Below are positions 25,574 to 34,163 of a stretch of 64,000 nucleotides of DNA, piece by piece. The stretch spans positions 1-64,000 of the forward strand of contig NZ_JAXCJK010000005.1 of NCBI RefSeq assembly GCF_035181385.1. The letters run 5' to 3'. Both the position numbers and the translations under genes were made by a program. The notes beneath the pieces are model-generated. The model made no database searches. It was not told the origin of the DNA and worked only from the letters and a program-made list of their open reading frames with translations. Origin of the DNA: Moraxella sp035181385 (GTDB lineage Bacteria > Pseudomonadota > Gammaproteobacteria > Pseudomonadales > Moraxellaceae). Numbering within the stretch: the stretch's first letter is position 1; each line of letters opens with the position of its first letter.

Positions 25574-25793
25574 AATGTTGTAATTGTAAAAAGTTGGTTA
25601 TTTTAGCAAAAATTTAGGGATTTGGGGATTTTTTATTGGTGGGGTTTAAGCGATTTAATTATTAAAATAAAATTACCCTAATTGGTTAAATATTACTTTT
25701 AAAACCAATTTATTTTTTAAAGTTAATTTGTATTGATAAAATTTGATAAATGAAATAATGTGCCCTTAATCTTATTTTTAAAGCATTAAAACA

Positions 25794-25823
25794 AAAAAGA
25801 CGAACGCAAAGTCCGTCTTTTTT
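25794..25823. terminator. Intrinsic terminator after dapD
   Basis: Arms AAAAAAGACG and CGTCTTTTTT flank an 11-nt loop. The A and T runs allow function in either direction; the most likely user is dapD on the minus strand. Confidence 0.75.
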
Positions 25824-25835
25824 ATTCTTAAAAAA

Positions 25836-26657
25836 TCATTCTACCGAACGGAGCAAATCATTGATAGAAGTTTTTGCTCTTGTTTGTGCGTCCACTTTTT
25901 TGACAATCACCGCACAATATAGGCTGTGCGTGCCGTCTTTGCTTGGCAAAGTGCCTGACACCACCACCGAGCCAGCTGGCACACGCCCGTATAGAATTTC
26001 GCCTGTGGTGCGGTCGTAGATTTTGGTGGATTGTCCGATATACACGCCCATTGAGATGACTGAGCCTTCTTCCACAATCACGCCTTCTACGATTTCAGAG
26101 CGTGCGCCAATAAAGCAGTTGTCTTCAATAATCGTGGGGCTTGCCTGCAAAGGCTCTAGCACGCCACCGATGCCCACACCGCCAGACAAATGCACATTTT
26201 TGCCAATTTGGGCACAACTGCCAACGGTCGCCCAAGTGTCCACCATCGTGCCTTCGTCCACAAAGGCACCGATATTGACATAGCTTGGCATCAAAATCAC
26301 ATTTTTGCCAATAAACGAGCCACGCCGTGCCACCGCAGGCGGTACGACTCGCACGCCTGCATTTTTGTAGTCTTGTTCGCCCCAATCGTGAAATTTGGTA
26401 TCCACTTTGTCATAAAAACCAAGCTCGCCTGTATTCATCACACGGTTGTCATTGATTTTAAAGGACAACAGCACCGCTTTTTTGACCCACTCATTGACCA
26501 CCCATTTGCCAGCGATTTTTTGGGCAACTCTTAGCTCACCGCTGTCTAGTTTGGCAAGCACTTCATTGACCGCACGGCGGACATCGTCAGGGCAATCGGT
26601 CGCCCCAAAATCAGCACGGTTGTCAAAGGCTTGTTCAATGATTTTTTCAAGGTTCAT
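25836..26657 (-). CDS. dapD: 2,3,4,5-tetrahydropyridine-2,6-dicarboxylate N-succinyltransferase
   Basis: 273-aa left-handed beta-helix enzyme of the succinylase branch of lysine and diaminopimelate synthesis. Seen are the N-terminal helical domain (IIEQAFDNRADF) and hexapeptide repeats in VPPAVARRGSFIGKNVILMPSYVNIGAFVDEGTMVDTWATVGSCAQIGKNVHLSGGVGIGGVLEPLQ. The length matches the family. An AGGA site precedes the ATG. Confidence 0.96.
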   Translation of the reverse strand: MNLEKIIEQAFDNRADFGATDCPDDVRRAVNEVLAKLDSGELRVAQKIAGKWVVNEWVKKAVLLSFKINDNRVMNTGELGFYDKVDTKFHDWGEQDYKNAGVRVVPPAVARRGSFIGKNVILMPSYVNIGAFVDEGTMVDTWATVGSCAQIGKNVHLSGGVGIGGVLEPLQASPTIIEDNCFIGARSEIVEGVIVEEGSVISMGVYIGQSTKIYDRTTGEILYGRVPAGSVVVSGTLPSKDGTHSLYCAVIVKKVDAQTRAKTSINDLLRSVE

Positions 26658-26832
26658 AGGGGTTCCTGTTTGATGTTAAATGATTAAAGATGATGGCCAA
26701 ATGGCTAAAATGATGAATAATTTTCGATGAATGACTTAAAAATAAAGCAAAAATCGCCACCTACCGATGTGATGAGCAGTTTTAAACGCCATTAAAATTA
26801 CCATTATTTTATCATAAAATTCTTTGTAATTT

Positions 26833-27777
26833 TTAATAAATTTTCTCAATACTGACATTTAACCAATTTAAAATGTCTTGGTAAACCCTAATTTTATTTG
26901 TCTCGTGTAGCGGTTCGTGTCTCATGTTGGGATAAAGCAAGGCGGTGGTGTGCTTATTGTTTTTGATGAGCTCATCTTGTAAGTCAATCACATCTTGTCC
27001 CATATTACCCACAGGGTCGTCCTTGCCACTTACAAGCAATAGGCGAAAGTCTTTGGGTGTGTGGGCATACCATGTGGGTGAGGTGGCTTTTTTGATGAGA
27101 GCTTGTAAAGCGATAAGGCCATTGTTGCTAAATGCAAAGCCACACAAAGGATCGCTTTCAAACGCCTTGATATTATCGGTATTTTCAGACAACCACGCAA
27201 AGGGCGAGGCGGATATGGGTGAGCGAATTTGTGATTGTAAATGGTTGTTGATGAGTGTGGCAAATCGCATATTGGGGCGTTTGGGATTGAGATGATTCAT
27301 GAGTTTAAGTACGGCCAAAGCAAGGTGATTGATCGGACCAAAGCGATTTGCTGTCCCCATTAAAATCGCCCCATGAAAACTTGTGGCGTGGTATGTCAGT
27401 ACTGTCCGTACAACAAACGATCCCATAGAATGCCCCATGATAAAATGTGGCACATTCGTCACGCCTTGTTTGCTCGCTTGTTTTTTGAGTGCATCTGCCA
27501 TGATAATGGCATCTTTACATAAAGCTTGTATGGGGTGTTTTTCGTCAATCAAACCCAACTCGTATTTATCTTTGACCGTGCGACCATGCCCAAGCTGGTC
27601 ATAAGTCGCCACCAAAACACCATGATTCGCCAAAAACTGAGCAAAATCGGCATAACGCCCACTGTGTTCACTCATGCCATGCACGATGAGTAGGCTTGCT
27701 CTGATTTCACCTGTCGGCACAAAAAAAGTATGATGCAGGCGATGGATTTGGTTGGAGGATAAAATCACTTGGCTCAT
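26833..27777 (-). CDS. Alpha/beta hydrolase, monoacylglycerol lipase/lysophospholipase-like
   Basis: 314-aa serine hydrolase of the alpha/beta fold. LLIVHGMSEHSGRYADFAQFLANHGVLVATYDQLGHGRT matches the Hydrolase_4 (monoglyceride lipase, PldB-like) family. The nucleophile is Ser in GHSMGS, Asp is in SGKDDPVG and the catalytic His is probably in YPNMRHEPLHE. No signal peptide is visible. Likely substrates are monoacylglycerols or lysophospholipids, but the exact one cannot be read from sequence. Confidence 0.82.
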   Translation of the reverse strand: MSQVILSSNQIHRLHHTFFVPTGEIRASLLIVHGMSEHSGRYADFAQFLANHGVLVATYDQLGHGRTVKDKYELGLIDEKHPIQALCKDAIIMADALKKQASKQGVTNVPHFIMGHSMGSFVVRTVLTYHATSFHGAILMGTANRFGPINHLALAVLKLMNHLNPKRPNMRFATLINNHLQSQIRSPISASPFAWLSENTDNIKAFESDPLCGFAFSNNGLIALQALIKKATSPTWYAHTPKDFRLLLVSGKDDPVGNMGQDVIDLQDELIKNNKHTTALLYPNMRHEPLHETNKIRVYQDILNWLNVSIEKIY

Positions 27778-27891
27778 AAAGGGCTCTGCAATGTTGCTAG
27801 GAATTATCTTTTTGCTTAGTGGTGGTATTTTTGCTCAATTAAAAAACATCGTAAGCATACACAATCTGTTTTGACTTTATGCTAAGTTTGC

Positions 27892-28959
27892 TTAAAAACA
27901 CCCCACCTTTTCGCCACGCTCGGCTTTGGCAAGTTTTTCTTCTGCCAATGCTTTGGCACTGCGTACAGGTGGTGGGCAAGGCTCGCCATAGTACTGGCGG
28001 TCGGCAAAATAGCTTGAGCGTACCATTGGGTTTGCCCAAATGTTAAAAAAGCCTAATTTTTTGCCATACTCGGTATAGCGGGCAAATTCGTCTGGGTGGA
28101 CATAGCGGGCGACAGGGGCGTGGCTTTTGCTTGGGGCAAGATATTGCCCAATCGTGATAATATCCACATCGTGGGCTTTTAGGTCGTCAAGCAGGCGGTA
28201 CACTTCGTCTTCGCTCTCGCCCAAGCCCACCATAAATCCGCATTTGGTGGCGATGTCTGGACGGCGTGCCTTGTAGTCTTTGAGTAGTTGTAAAGAATGA
28301 TGATAATCTGAGCCTGGACGAAACGCCTTGTATAGGCGTGGCACGGTCTCAATGTTGTGGTTAAATACATCAGGGGCGGTGTCTGCCAAAATGTCTAGGG
28401 CAAGCTGTTCACGCCCACGAAAATCAGGCACCAAAATTTCAATCAAACAGTTTGGCGATAATTGACGACTTTGGCTGATGACCTCGGCAAAGTGGGTTGC
28501 ACCGCCGTCTTTTAAATCGTCCCTGTCCACGCTTGTGATAACGGCGTATTTAAGCCCCAGTCCCAAAATCGTCTCGGCGGTGTGGCGTGGCTCGTCTGTG
28601 TCTAAGGGATTGGGGCGTCCGTGTGCGACTTCACAAAAGGGGCAACGGCGTGTACAAATATCGCCCATAATCATAAAAGTGGCTGTGCCATCGCCAAAAC
28701 ATTGGGGCAGATTGGGGCAGGCGGCTTCTTCGCAGACGGTGTAGAGTTTTTGGGTGCGTAAGGTGGATTTGATGCGTTCTACCTCGGCAGGGCTTGACAG
28801 TTTGACTCGTATCCAGTCAGGTTTTTTTGGCGTGTCAAGCGTGGGAATGACTTTGATGGGAATGCGTGCCACTTTGTCATAGCCACGCAGTTTTTCGCCT
28901 TGTACGGCTTTTTTTGGAGGTGCTTTGGGGGTGGGGGTGTAGGTTTGGACAGCGGTCAT
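27892..28959 (-). CDS. lipA: Lipoyl synthase
   Basis: 355-aa radical SAM enzyme that inserts two sulfurs into protein-bound octanoyl groups. The auxiliary cluster motif CEEAACPNLPQC and the radical SAM motif CTRRCPFC are intact, followed by DTDEPRHTAETILGLGLKYAVITSVDRDDLKDGGA and FNHNIETVPRLY. An AAAGG site precedes the ATG. lipB is not next to it here. Confidence 0.96.
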   Translation of the reverse strand: MTAVQTYTPTPKAPPKKAVQGEKLRGYDKVARIPIKVIPTLDTPKKPDWIRVKLSSPAEVERIKSTLRTQKLYTVCEEAACPNLPQCFGDGTATFMIMGDICTRRCPFCEVAHGRPNPLDTDEPRHTAETILGLGLKYAVITSVDRDDLKDGGATHFAEVISQSRQLSPNCLIEILVPDFRGREQLALDILADTAPDVFNHNIETVPRLYKAFRPGSDYHHSLQLLKDYKARRPDIATKCGFMVGLGESEDEVYRLLDDLKAHDVDIITIGQYLAPSKSHAPVARYVHPDEFARYTEYGKKLGFFNIWANPMVRSSYFADRQYYGEPCPPPVRSAKALAEEKLAKAERGEKVGCF

Positions 28960-29235
28960 ATTTTGCCTTTATGATTAAATATGTTTAATGTTCTAAATGT
29001 TGATAAATATTTTGATAAATAAGGTTATTCTACCTTATTTTAAGGTAAAAAGCGATGGGAAAAGTTGGTTGGCGTCATTTGACATTTAAAGGTGATAAAT
29101 CTGTCTTGATGCCAAATGATGCAGGGCAAATGTCATTTTATTGAACTTTATTCTTTATTTTTTTGAAAAATTTTGCTTAAAATAATGGTTGGTGAATCAT
29201 TTTTTAAATAAATGTTGGTTATGAAAGATAATTTT

Positions 29236-29264
29236 TTGAATTTATGGTAAATTTAGGCTATTAT
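29236..29264 (+). promoter_or_regulatory. Candidate acnB promoter
   Basis: TTGAAT (29236-29241), a 17-bp spacer and TATTAT (29259-29264) predict transcription from about 29271. The resulting 120-nt leader holds a small palindrome (AGGCAAATTGCCT, 29281-29293) and a longer stem formed by CTTGATAAT and ATTATCAAG between about 29313 and 29351. The rest of the 430-bp gap after lipA shows nothing else I can name. Confidence 0.55.
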
Positions 29265-29389
29265 ATATGAGCGTAAATTTAGGCAAATTGCCTGTAAAAT
29301 CAATGTCTAGGCACTTGATAATTATTTGCATAAAAATATTCATTATCAAGCACTTACAGACTATCAACTTTTAAAAAAGGAAAAAAGCT

Positions 29390-32023
29390 ATGTCTCAAAT
29401 GTTAGCCGAATACAGAGCTCATGTCGCAGAGCGTGAAGCTTTGGGTGTTCCTCCACAGCCACTGACTGATGCACAAACTGCCGACTTGGTTGAGCTTTTA
29501 AAGAACCCACCAGCAGGCGAGGAGGCCTATTTGGTGGATTTGCTTGAAAACCGTGTGCCAGCAGGCGTGGACCAAGCGGCTTATGTTAAGGCGGCATTTT
29601 TAAACGCTGTGGTCAAAGGTGAGGCAACCTCTCCATTGGTAAGCAAAGAGCGTGCGGTGTATCTGTTGGGTACAATGCTTGGTGGCTATAATGTTGCACC
29701 GTTGGTTAATTTGTTGGACGACAGCGAGCTTGGTGGATTGGCAGCGGACGCACTCAAAAAGACTTTGCTTGTATTTGATGCCTTTCATGATGTTGAAGAA
29801 AAAGCTAAAGCAGGCAACGCCAATGCCAAAGCGGTATTGGAGTCTTGGGCGAAAGGCGAATGGTTTACCAGCCGTCCTGATGTTCCTGCTGAGATGACCA
29901 TCACGGTATTTAAAGTAACGGGCGAAACCAACACAGACGACTTATCCCCTGCCCAAGACGCTTGGAGCCGTCCTGACATTCCATTGCACGCCAATGCGAT
30001 GTTAAAGAATGCTCGTGATGGCATTGTCCCTGAAAAAAATGGCGAAGTTGGTCCTTTGGGTCAAATTAAAGAACTGATTGCTAAGGGCAACCCTGTGGCG
30101 TATGTGGGCGATGTGGTTGGTACAGGTTCAAGCCGTAAATCTGCCACCAACTCGGTTTTGTGGTTCTTTGGCGATGAAATCCCCCACATTCCTAACAAAA
30201 AAGACGGTGGCGTTTGTCTGGGTGGTAAAATTGCACCAATTTTCTTTAATACGATGGAAGATGCTGGGGCACTGCCTATTGAGCTTGATGTTTCCGAAAT
30301 GAACATGGGTGATGAAGTTACCCTAAAAATTGATCATGCCACAGCCACTGTTACCGCCTTTAAAGAGGGTGAGCAAATTGCTCAAAGTAAATTAAAAACC
30401 CCTGTACTTTTGGACGAAGTAAGAGCGGGCGGTCGTATCAACTTGATTATCGGTCGTAACCTAACCAGCAAGGCTCGTGAAGCGCTTGATTTGCCACCGT
30501 CTGATTTGTTCCGCACCCCAGAGCAACCTGCCGACAGTGGCAAAGGCTTTACTTTGGCACAAAAAATGGTCGGTCGTGCTTGTGGTTTGCCAGAAGGTCA
30601 AGGCATTCGCCCAGGCACTTATTGCGAACCTAAAATGACCACCGTTGGTTCTCAAGACACCACAGGCCCTATGACCCGTGATGAGCTAAAAGATTTGGCA
30701 TGCTTGGGCTTTTCATCGGATTTGGTGATGCAGTCGTTTTGCCATACCGCCGCTTATCCTAAGCCCATTGATGTGGTAACCCACCACACTTTGCCTGATT
30801 TTATCATGAACCGTGGCGGTGTTTCTTTACGCCCTGGCGATGGTGTGATTCACTCTTGGCTAAACCGTATGCTACTGCCTGATACTGTTGGTACAGGGGG
30901 CGACAGCCATACCCGTTTCCCAATTGGCATTTCGTTCCCAGCAGGTTCTGGGCTTGTGGCGTTTGCTGCAGCAACGGGTGTTATGCCTCTTGATATGCCA
31001 GAATCGGTTTTGGTCAAATTCAAAGGTAAAATGCAACCTGGCATTACTTTGCGTGATTTGGTACACGCCATTCCTTATGTTGCCATTCAAGAAGGCGATT
31101 TGACAGTTGAGAAAAAAGGCAAAAAGAACATCTTTAGCGGTCGCATTCTTGAGATTGACTTGACCGAGATGGAAAACGATTTGACCGTAGAACAAGCCTT
31201 TGAGTTGTCCGATGCGTCTGCCGAACGCAGTGCCGCAGGCTGTGCCATCACGGTCTCTGAAGAAAAAGTGGCGGAGTACTTGCGTTCTAACATTGTGATG
31301 CTCAAATGGATGATTGCCGAAGGGTATGGCGATGCTCGTACTTTGGCTCGCCGTGCCGAAAATATGCAAAAATGGCTGGACAATCCAAGCCTACTAAAAG
31401 CCGACCCTGATGCCGAGTACACCAAAGTCTATGAGATTGACCTTGCTGACATCAAAGAGCCGATTTTGTGTTGCCCCAATGACCCTGATGACGCCAAACT
31501 GTTGTCAGAAGTGGCAGGTGATAAGATTGACGAGGTGTTCATCGGTTCTTGTATGACCAATATTGGGCATTTTCGTGCCGCAGGCAAACTGTTGCAAGAA
31601 GTGCCAGCAGGCAGTTTGACCACCCGTCTTTGGATTGCTCCGCCCACCAAAATGGACGAAAAGCAATTGATGGACGAAGGCTACTACAATACTTATGCCC
31701 AGGCAGGTGCACGCACCGAAATGCCAGGTTGTAGCTTGTGTATGGGTAACCAAGCACGCATTGCCCCCAACTGTACAGCCGTTTCTACATCAACTCGTAA
31801 CTTCCCCAACCGCTTAGGGCAAGGTGCCAATGTTTATTTGGCGTCTGCAGAGCTTGCCTCGGTGGCATCGGTTTTGGGTAAGTTGCCTACGGTAGATGAG
31901 TATATGGCGTATGCAGGTAAATTGTCTTCTATGGAGGCTGAGGTTTATAATTATTTAAACTTCGACCAAATGAGCGAATACACCAACAAGTCTGATAAGA
32001 TCAGTGTGGCTCAGTTGGCATAG
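29390..32023 (+). CDS. acnB: Aconitate hydratase B
   Basis: 877-aa 4Fe-4S enzyme interconverting citrate and isocitrate in the TCA cycle. The N-terminal HEAT-like domain comes first (LAEYRAHVAEREALGVPPQPL), then the swivel domain (SSRKSATNSVLWFFGDEIPHIPNKK) and the core (GTGGDSHTRFPIGISFPAGSGLVAFAAATGVMPLD). Cluster ligands are in EVFIGSCMTN and EMPGCSLCMGNQARI. This domain order marks AcnB rather than AcnA. An AAGGA site precedes the ATG. In other gammaproteobacteria apo-AcnB also binds mRNA when iron is low. Confidence 0.97.
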   Translation: MSQMLAEYRAHVAEREALGVPPQPLTDAQTADLVELLKNPPAGEEAYLVDLLENRVPAGVDQAAYVKAAFLNAVVKGEATSPLVSKERAVYLLGTMLGGYNVAPLVNLLDDSELGGLAADALKKTLLVFDAFHDVEEKAKAGNANAKAVLESWAKGEWFTSRPDVPAEMTITVFKVTGETNTDDLSPAQDAWSRPDIPLHANAMLKNARDGIVPEKNGEVGPLGQIKELIAKGNPVAYVGDVVGTGSSRKSATNSVLWFFGDEIPHIPNKKDGGVCLGGKIAPIFFNTMEDAGALPIELDVSEMNMGDEVTLKIDHATATVTAFKEGEQIAQSKLKTPVLLDEVRAGGRINLIIGRNLTSKAREALDLPPSDLFRTPEQPADSGKGFTLAQKMVGRACGLPEGQGIRPGTYCEPKMTTVGSQDTTGPMTRDELKDLACLGFSSDLVMQSFCHTAAYPKPIDVVTHHTLPDFIMNRGGVSLRPGDGVIHSWLNRMLLPDTVGTGGDSHTRFPIGISFPAGSGLVAFAAATGVMPLDMPESVLVKFKGKMQPGITLRDLVHAIPYVAIQEGDLTVEKKGKKNIFSGRILEIDLTEMENDLTVEQAFELSDASAERSAAGCAITVSEEKVAEYLRSNIVMLKWMIAEGYGDARTLARRAENMQKWLDNPSLLKADPDAEYTKVYEIDLADIKEPILCCPNDPDDAKLLSEVAGDKIDEVFIGSCMTNIGHFRAAGKLLQEVPAGSLTTRLWIAPPTKMDEKQLMDEGYYNTYAQAGARTEMPGCSLCMGNQARIAPNCTAVSTSTRNFPNRLGQGANVYLASAELASVASVLGKLPTVDEYMAYAGKLSSMEAEVYNYLNFDQMSEYTNKSDKISVAQLA

Positions 32024-32040
32024 TCTTGTTGATGATTGAT

Positions 32041-32078
32041 AAAAATACCGCTCACTGATGGTGAGTGGTATTTTTTTT
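32041..32078 (+). terminator. Intrinsic terminator after acnB
   Basis: A 15-bp stem (32041-32055 with 32061-32075, one G-U pair, loop TGATG) ends in a T run. Confidence 0.9.
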
Positions 32079-32118
32079 GGCTGGCTTTACCAAAATACAT
32101 ACATTTTTTGCAAAAGGC

Positions 32119-32146
32119 TTGTTAAATTCAGCTCATGTGTTATAAT
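32119..32146 (+). promoter_or_regulatory. Candidate dat promoter with long leader
   Basis: TTGTTA (32119-32124), 16 bp, and a perfect TATAAT (32141-32146). Transcription would begin near 32153 and leave about 335 nt before the dat ATG. Within this leader a possible hairpin pairs AAACCCAA near 32379 with TTGGGTTT near 32412. I do not recognise a known riboswitch. Confidence 0.55.
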
Positions 32147-32488
32147 TTGCCGCCTTTTAAATTTTAATGGCTGTTTTATTTAATTTTAATATTTAAAACT
32201 GACCAAAACTAGCGAATTTAAAAGATATTGCCGTGCAAGCGGTTGAATCACTCTGTTTTTTTGTCTATCAACCTGTAATAATAGGGTGATTACTCTTGCA
32301 AAACTGGTGTGCAATTGGCATTTTTACTTTTTTTACCCTTCTGCCGATTGAGTTACATACCGAACGTCGCGACCTTGTTAAACCCAAATTTCACCGCTTA
32401 AAAAGCAAAAATTGGGTTTGGGTTTAGGGATTTGCAGAGCAAGTCCATAGGTTTTTCTTCTAACCCTTATCTGAGATGGTAATCCGAT

Positions 32489-33862
32489 ATGAGCGTTCAT
32501 TCTACACACACCCCTGTTTTAGCCCCAACTGGTGCAACCAATGACTACTACCTGTCCCGTCAAAACCAGATGGAATCCAATGTTAGAAGCTACCCACGCA
32601 AATTGCCTTTGGCGATTGCCAAAGCACAAGGGTGCTGGGTTACCGATGTAGAAGGTAATGAATACCTAGACTGCTTGGCAGGGGCTGGTACGCTGGCACT
32701 GGGTCATAATCACCCTGCAACCATTAACGCCATTAAAGATGTGCTAGACAGCGGTTTGCCCCTGCATACGCTGGATATCACCACACCGATTAAAGACGCA
32801 TTTAGCGAAAAGCTGTTGTCGTTTTTCCCCAAGGATTTTGTGTTGCAATTTTGTGGCCCAACAGGGGCGGACGGTACCGAAGCGGCGATAAAACTTGCCA
32901 AAACCTATACAGGGCGTGATAATGTCATTGCGTTTAGCGGTGGTTATCACGGTATGACGCACGGTGCTTTGGCGATGACAGGTAATTTGTCCGCCAAACA
33001 AAAAGTGGGTAATTTGATGGCAGGCGTGCAGTTTATGCCTTATCCACACGAGTATCGTTGTCCGCTTGGCTTGGGCGGTGAAGCAGGTGTGGACGCCTTG
33101 ACTTATTATTTTGAAAACTTTATTGAAGATGTAGAAAGTGGTGTGGTAAAACCCGCTGCCGTTATCCTAGAAGCCATTCAAGGAGAAGGCGGTGTGGTGG
33201 TTGCCCCCAAAAAATGGCTCCAAAAAATTCGTGAAGTTACCGCTCGCCACGATATTGTACTTATCCTAGATGAAGTGCAAGCAGGCTTTGCTCGCTCTGG
33301 TAAGATGTTCGCCTTTGAGCATTCTGACATTGTCCCTGATGTGGTGGTGATGAGTAAGGCGGTGGGTGGTGGTTTGCCCCTGTGCGTACTGGCAATGCAC
33401 AAAAAATTTGATGCGTGGTCGCCAGCAGGTCATACTGGTACTTTTCGTGGCAATCAGCTGGCAATGGCAGCAGGGTATAATGTACTTGAAGAAATCAGCA
33501 AAAATAATCTCACCGAAAATTCACGCATTCAAGGCGAGTTTTTGCGTGAAGAATTGCGTAAGATTGCACAAGAATATCCTTGCATTGGCAATGTGCGTGG
33601 GCGTGGCTTGATGACAGGCATTGAGATTGTGGACGAAAGAGCGTCTGCTGACCATATGGGCTCGTATCCTGCCGATGGCGTTTTGGCAGTCGAGATTCAA
33701 AAGGCGTGCTTTAATAATAAGTTGTTATTGGAGCGTGGCGGTAGAAATGGCACGGTGGTGCGTTTATTGTGTCCGATTACCATTAGCCGTCAAGAATGTG
33801 AGATGGTCATTGACCGCTTTAAAAAAGCGGTGGGCGAAGCGATGAAGGCGGTGCGTGGTTAA
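32489..33862 (+). CDS. dat: Diaminobutyrate--2-oxoglutarate transaminase
   Basis: 457-aa class III PLP aminotransferase making L-2,4-diaminobutyrate from aspartate semialdehyde. Seen: YPRKLPLAIAKAQGCWVTDVEGNEYLDCLAGAGTLALGHNHP, the PLP-phosphate region FCGPTGADGTEAAIKLAK, LILDEVQAGFARSGKMFAFEH and the PLP lysine in VVMSKAVGGGLPLCV. It works with Ddc to make 1,3-diaminopropane. In Acinetobacter the two genes are adjacent; here they are separated by a restriction-modification system. Confidence 0.94.
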   Translation: MSVHSTHTPVLAPTGATNDYYLSRQNQMESNVRSYPRKLPLAIAKAQGCWVTDVEGNEYLDCLAGAGTLALGHNHPATINAIKDVLDSGLPLHTLDITTPIKDAFSEKLLSFFPKDFVLQFCGPTGADGTEAAIKLAKTYTGRDNVIAFSGGYHGMTHGALAMTGNLSAKQKVGNLMAGVQFMPYPHEYRCPLGLGGEAGVDALTYYFENFIEDVESGVVKPAAVILEAIQGEGGVVVAPKKWLQKIREVTARHDIVLILDEVQAGFARSGKMFAFEHSDIVPDVVVMSKAVGGGLPLCVLAMHKKFDAWSPAGHTGTFRGNQLAMAAGYNVLEEISKNNLTENSRIQGEFLREELRKIAQEYPCIGNVRGRGLMTGIEIVDERASADHMGSYPADGVLAVEIQKACFNNKLLLERGGRNGTVVRLLCPITISRQECEMVIDRFKKAVGEAMKAVRG

Positions 33863-34009
33863 TCGTTGATTGTAATACAAACATTGTAATAAAACAAAGG
33901 CGTGCCAGTTGGTGCGTCTTTATTTTTGCCAAAAACTGGCTTTATATTTATCAAAAAATTTGTTAAAATTAGAAAATTTTACTTGACACTTTTACGGAAA
34001 ATCGCAAAA

Positions 34010-34153
34010 ATGAATCAGCAATCAGCAATCAGCAATCAGCAATCAGCAATCAGCAATCAGCAATCAGCAATCAGCAATCAGCAATCAGCAATCAGCAATC
34101 AGCAATCAGCAATCAGCAATCAGCAATCAGCAAAGCCTAAAAACCGCCCATAA
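34010..34153 (+). other. Repeat-encoded leader frame upstream of mod (out-of-frame 5' start)
   Basis: An ATG at 34010 is followed immediately by seventeen AATCAGC heptamers and reads NQQSAIS repeats to a TAA at 34151-34153. This is 47 codons and ends 10 nt before the ATG used for mod below. By analogy with phase-variable methyltransferase genes, it is the true 5' end of mod in the ON state. At 17 repeats it is out of frame. With 16 or 19 repeats it would fuse to mod; with 18 it would stop at 34138-34140. Confidence 0.7.
34013..34131 (+). repeat. Heptanucleotide tandem repeat (AATCAGC)17
   Basis: Seventeen perfect 7-bp units, 119 bp in all. All three reading frames through the repeat are open because each frame runs through the same seven codons. 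The repeat is uninterrupted, which favours slipped-strand mispairing during replication. It stands directly after an ATG and before a type III mod gene. Confidence 0.97.
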
Positions 34154-34163
34154 TGCCGACTTT

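Noticed and set aside
32161..32488. tRNA or known riboswitch in the dat leader
   Set aside because: I could not form a cloverleaf or match a known aptamer core; left as an unexplained leader.
34013..34131. CRISPR array
   Set aside because: The repeat is a 7-bp unit with no spacers and lies in a coding frame; it is a simple-sequence repeat.
33902..34153. Separate 83-aa gene
   Set aside because: The part before 34010 has no ribosome site or family resemblance, and the rest is the repeat itself. It is the out-of-frame leader of mod.
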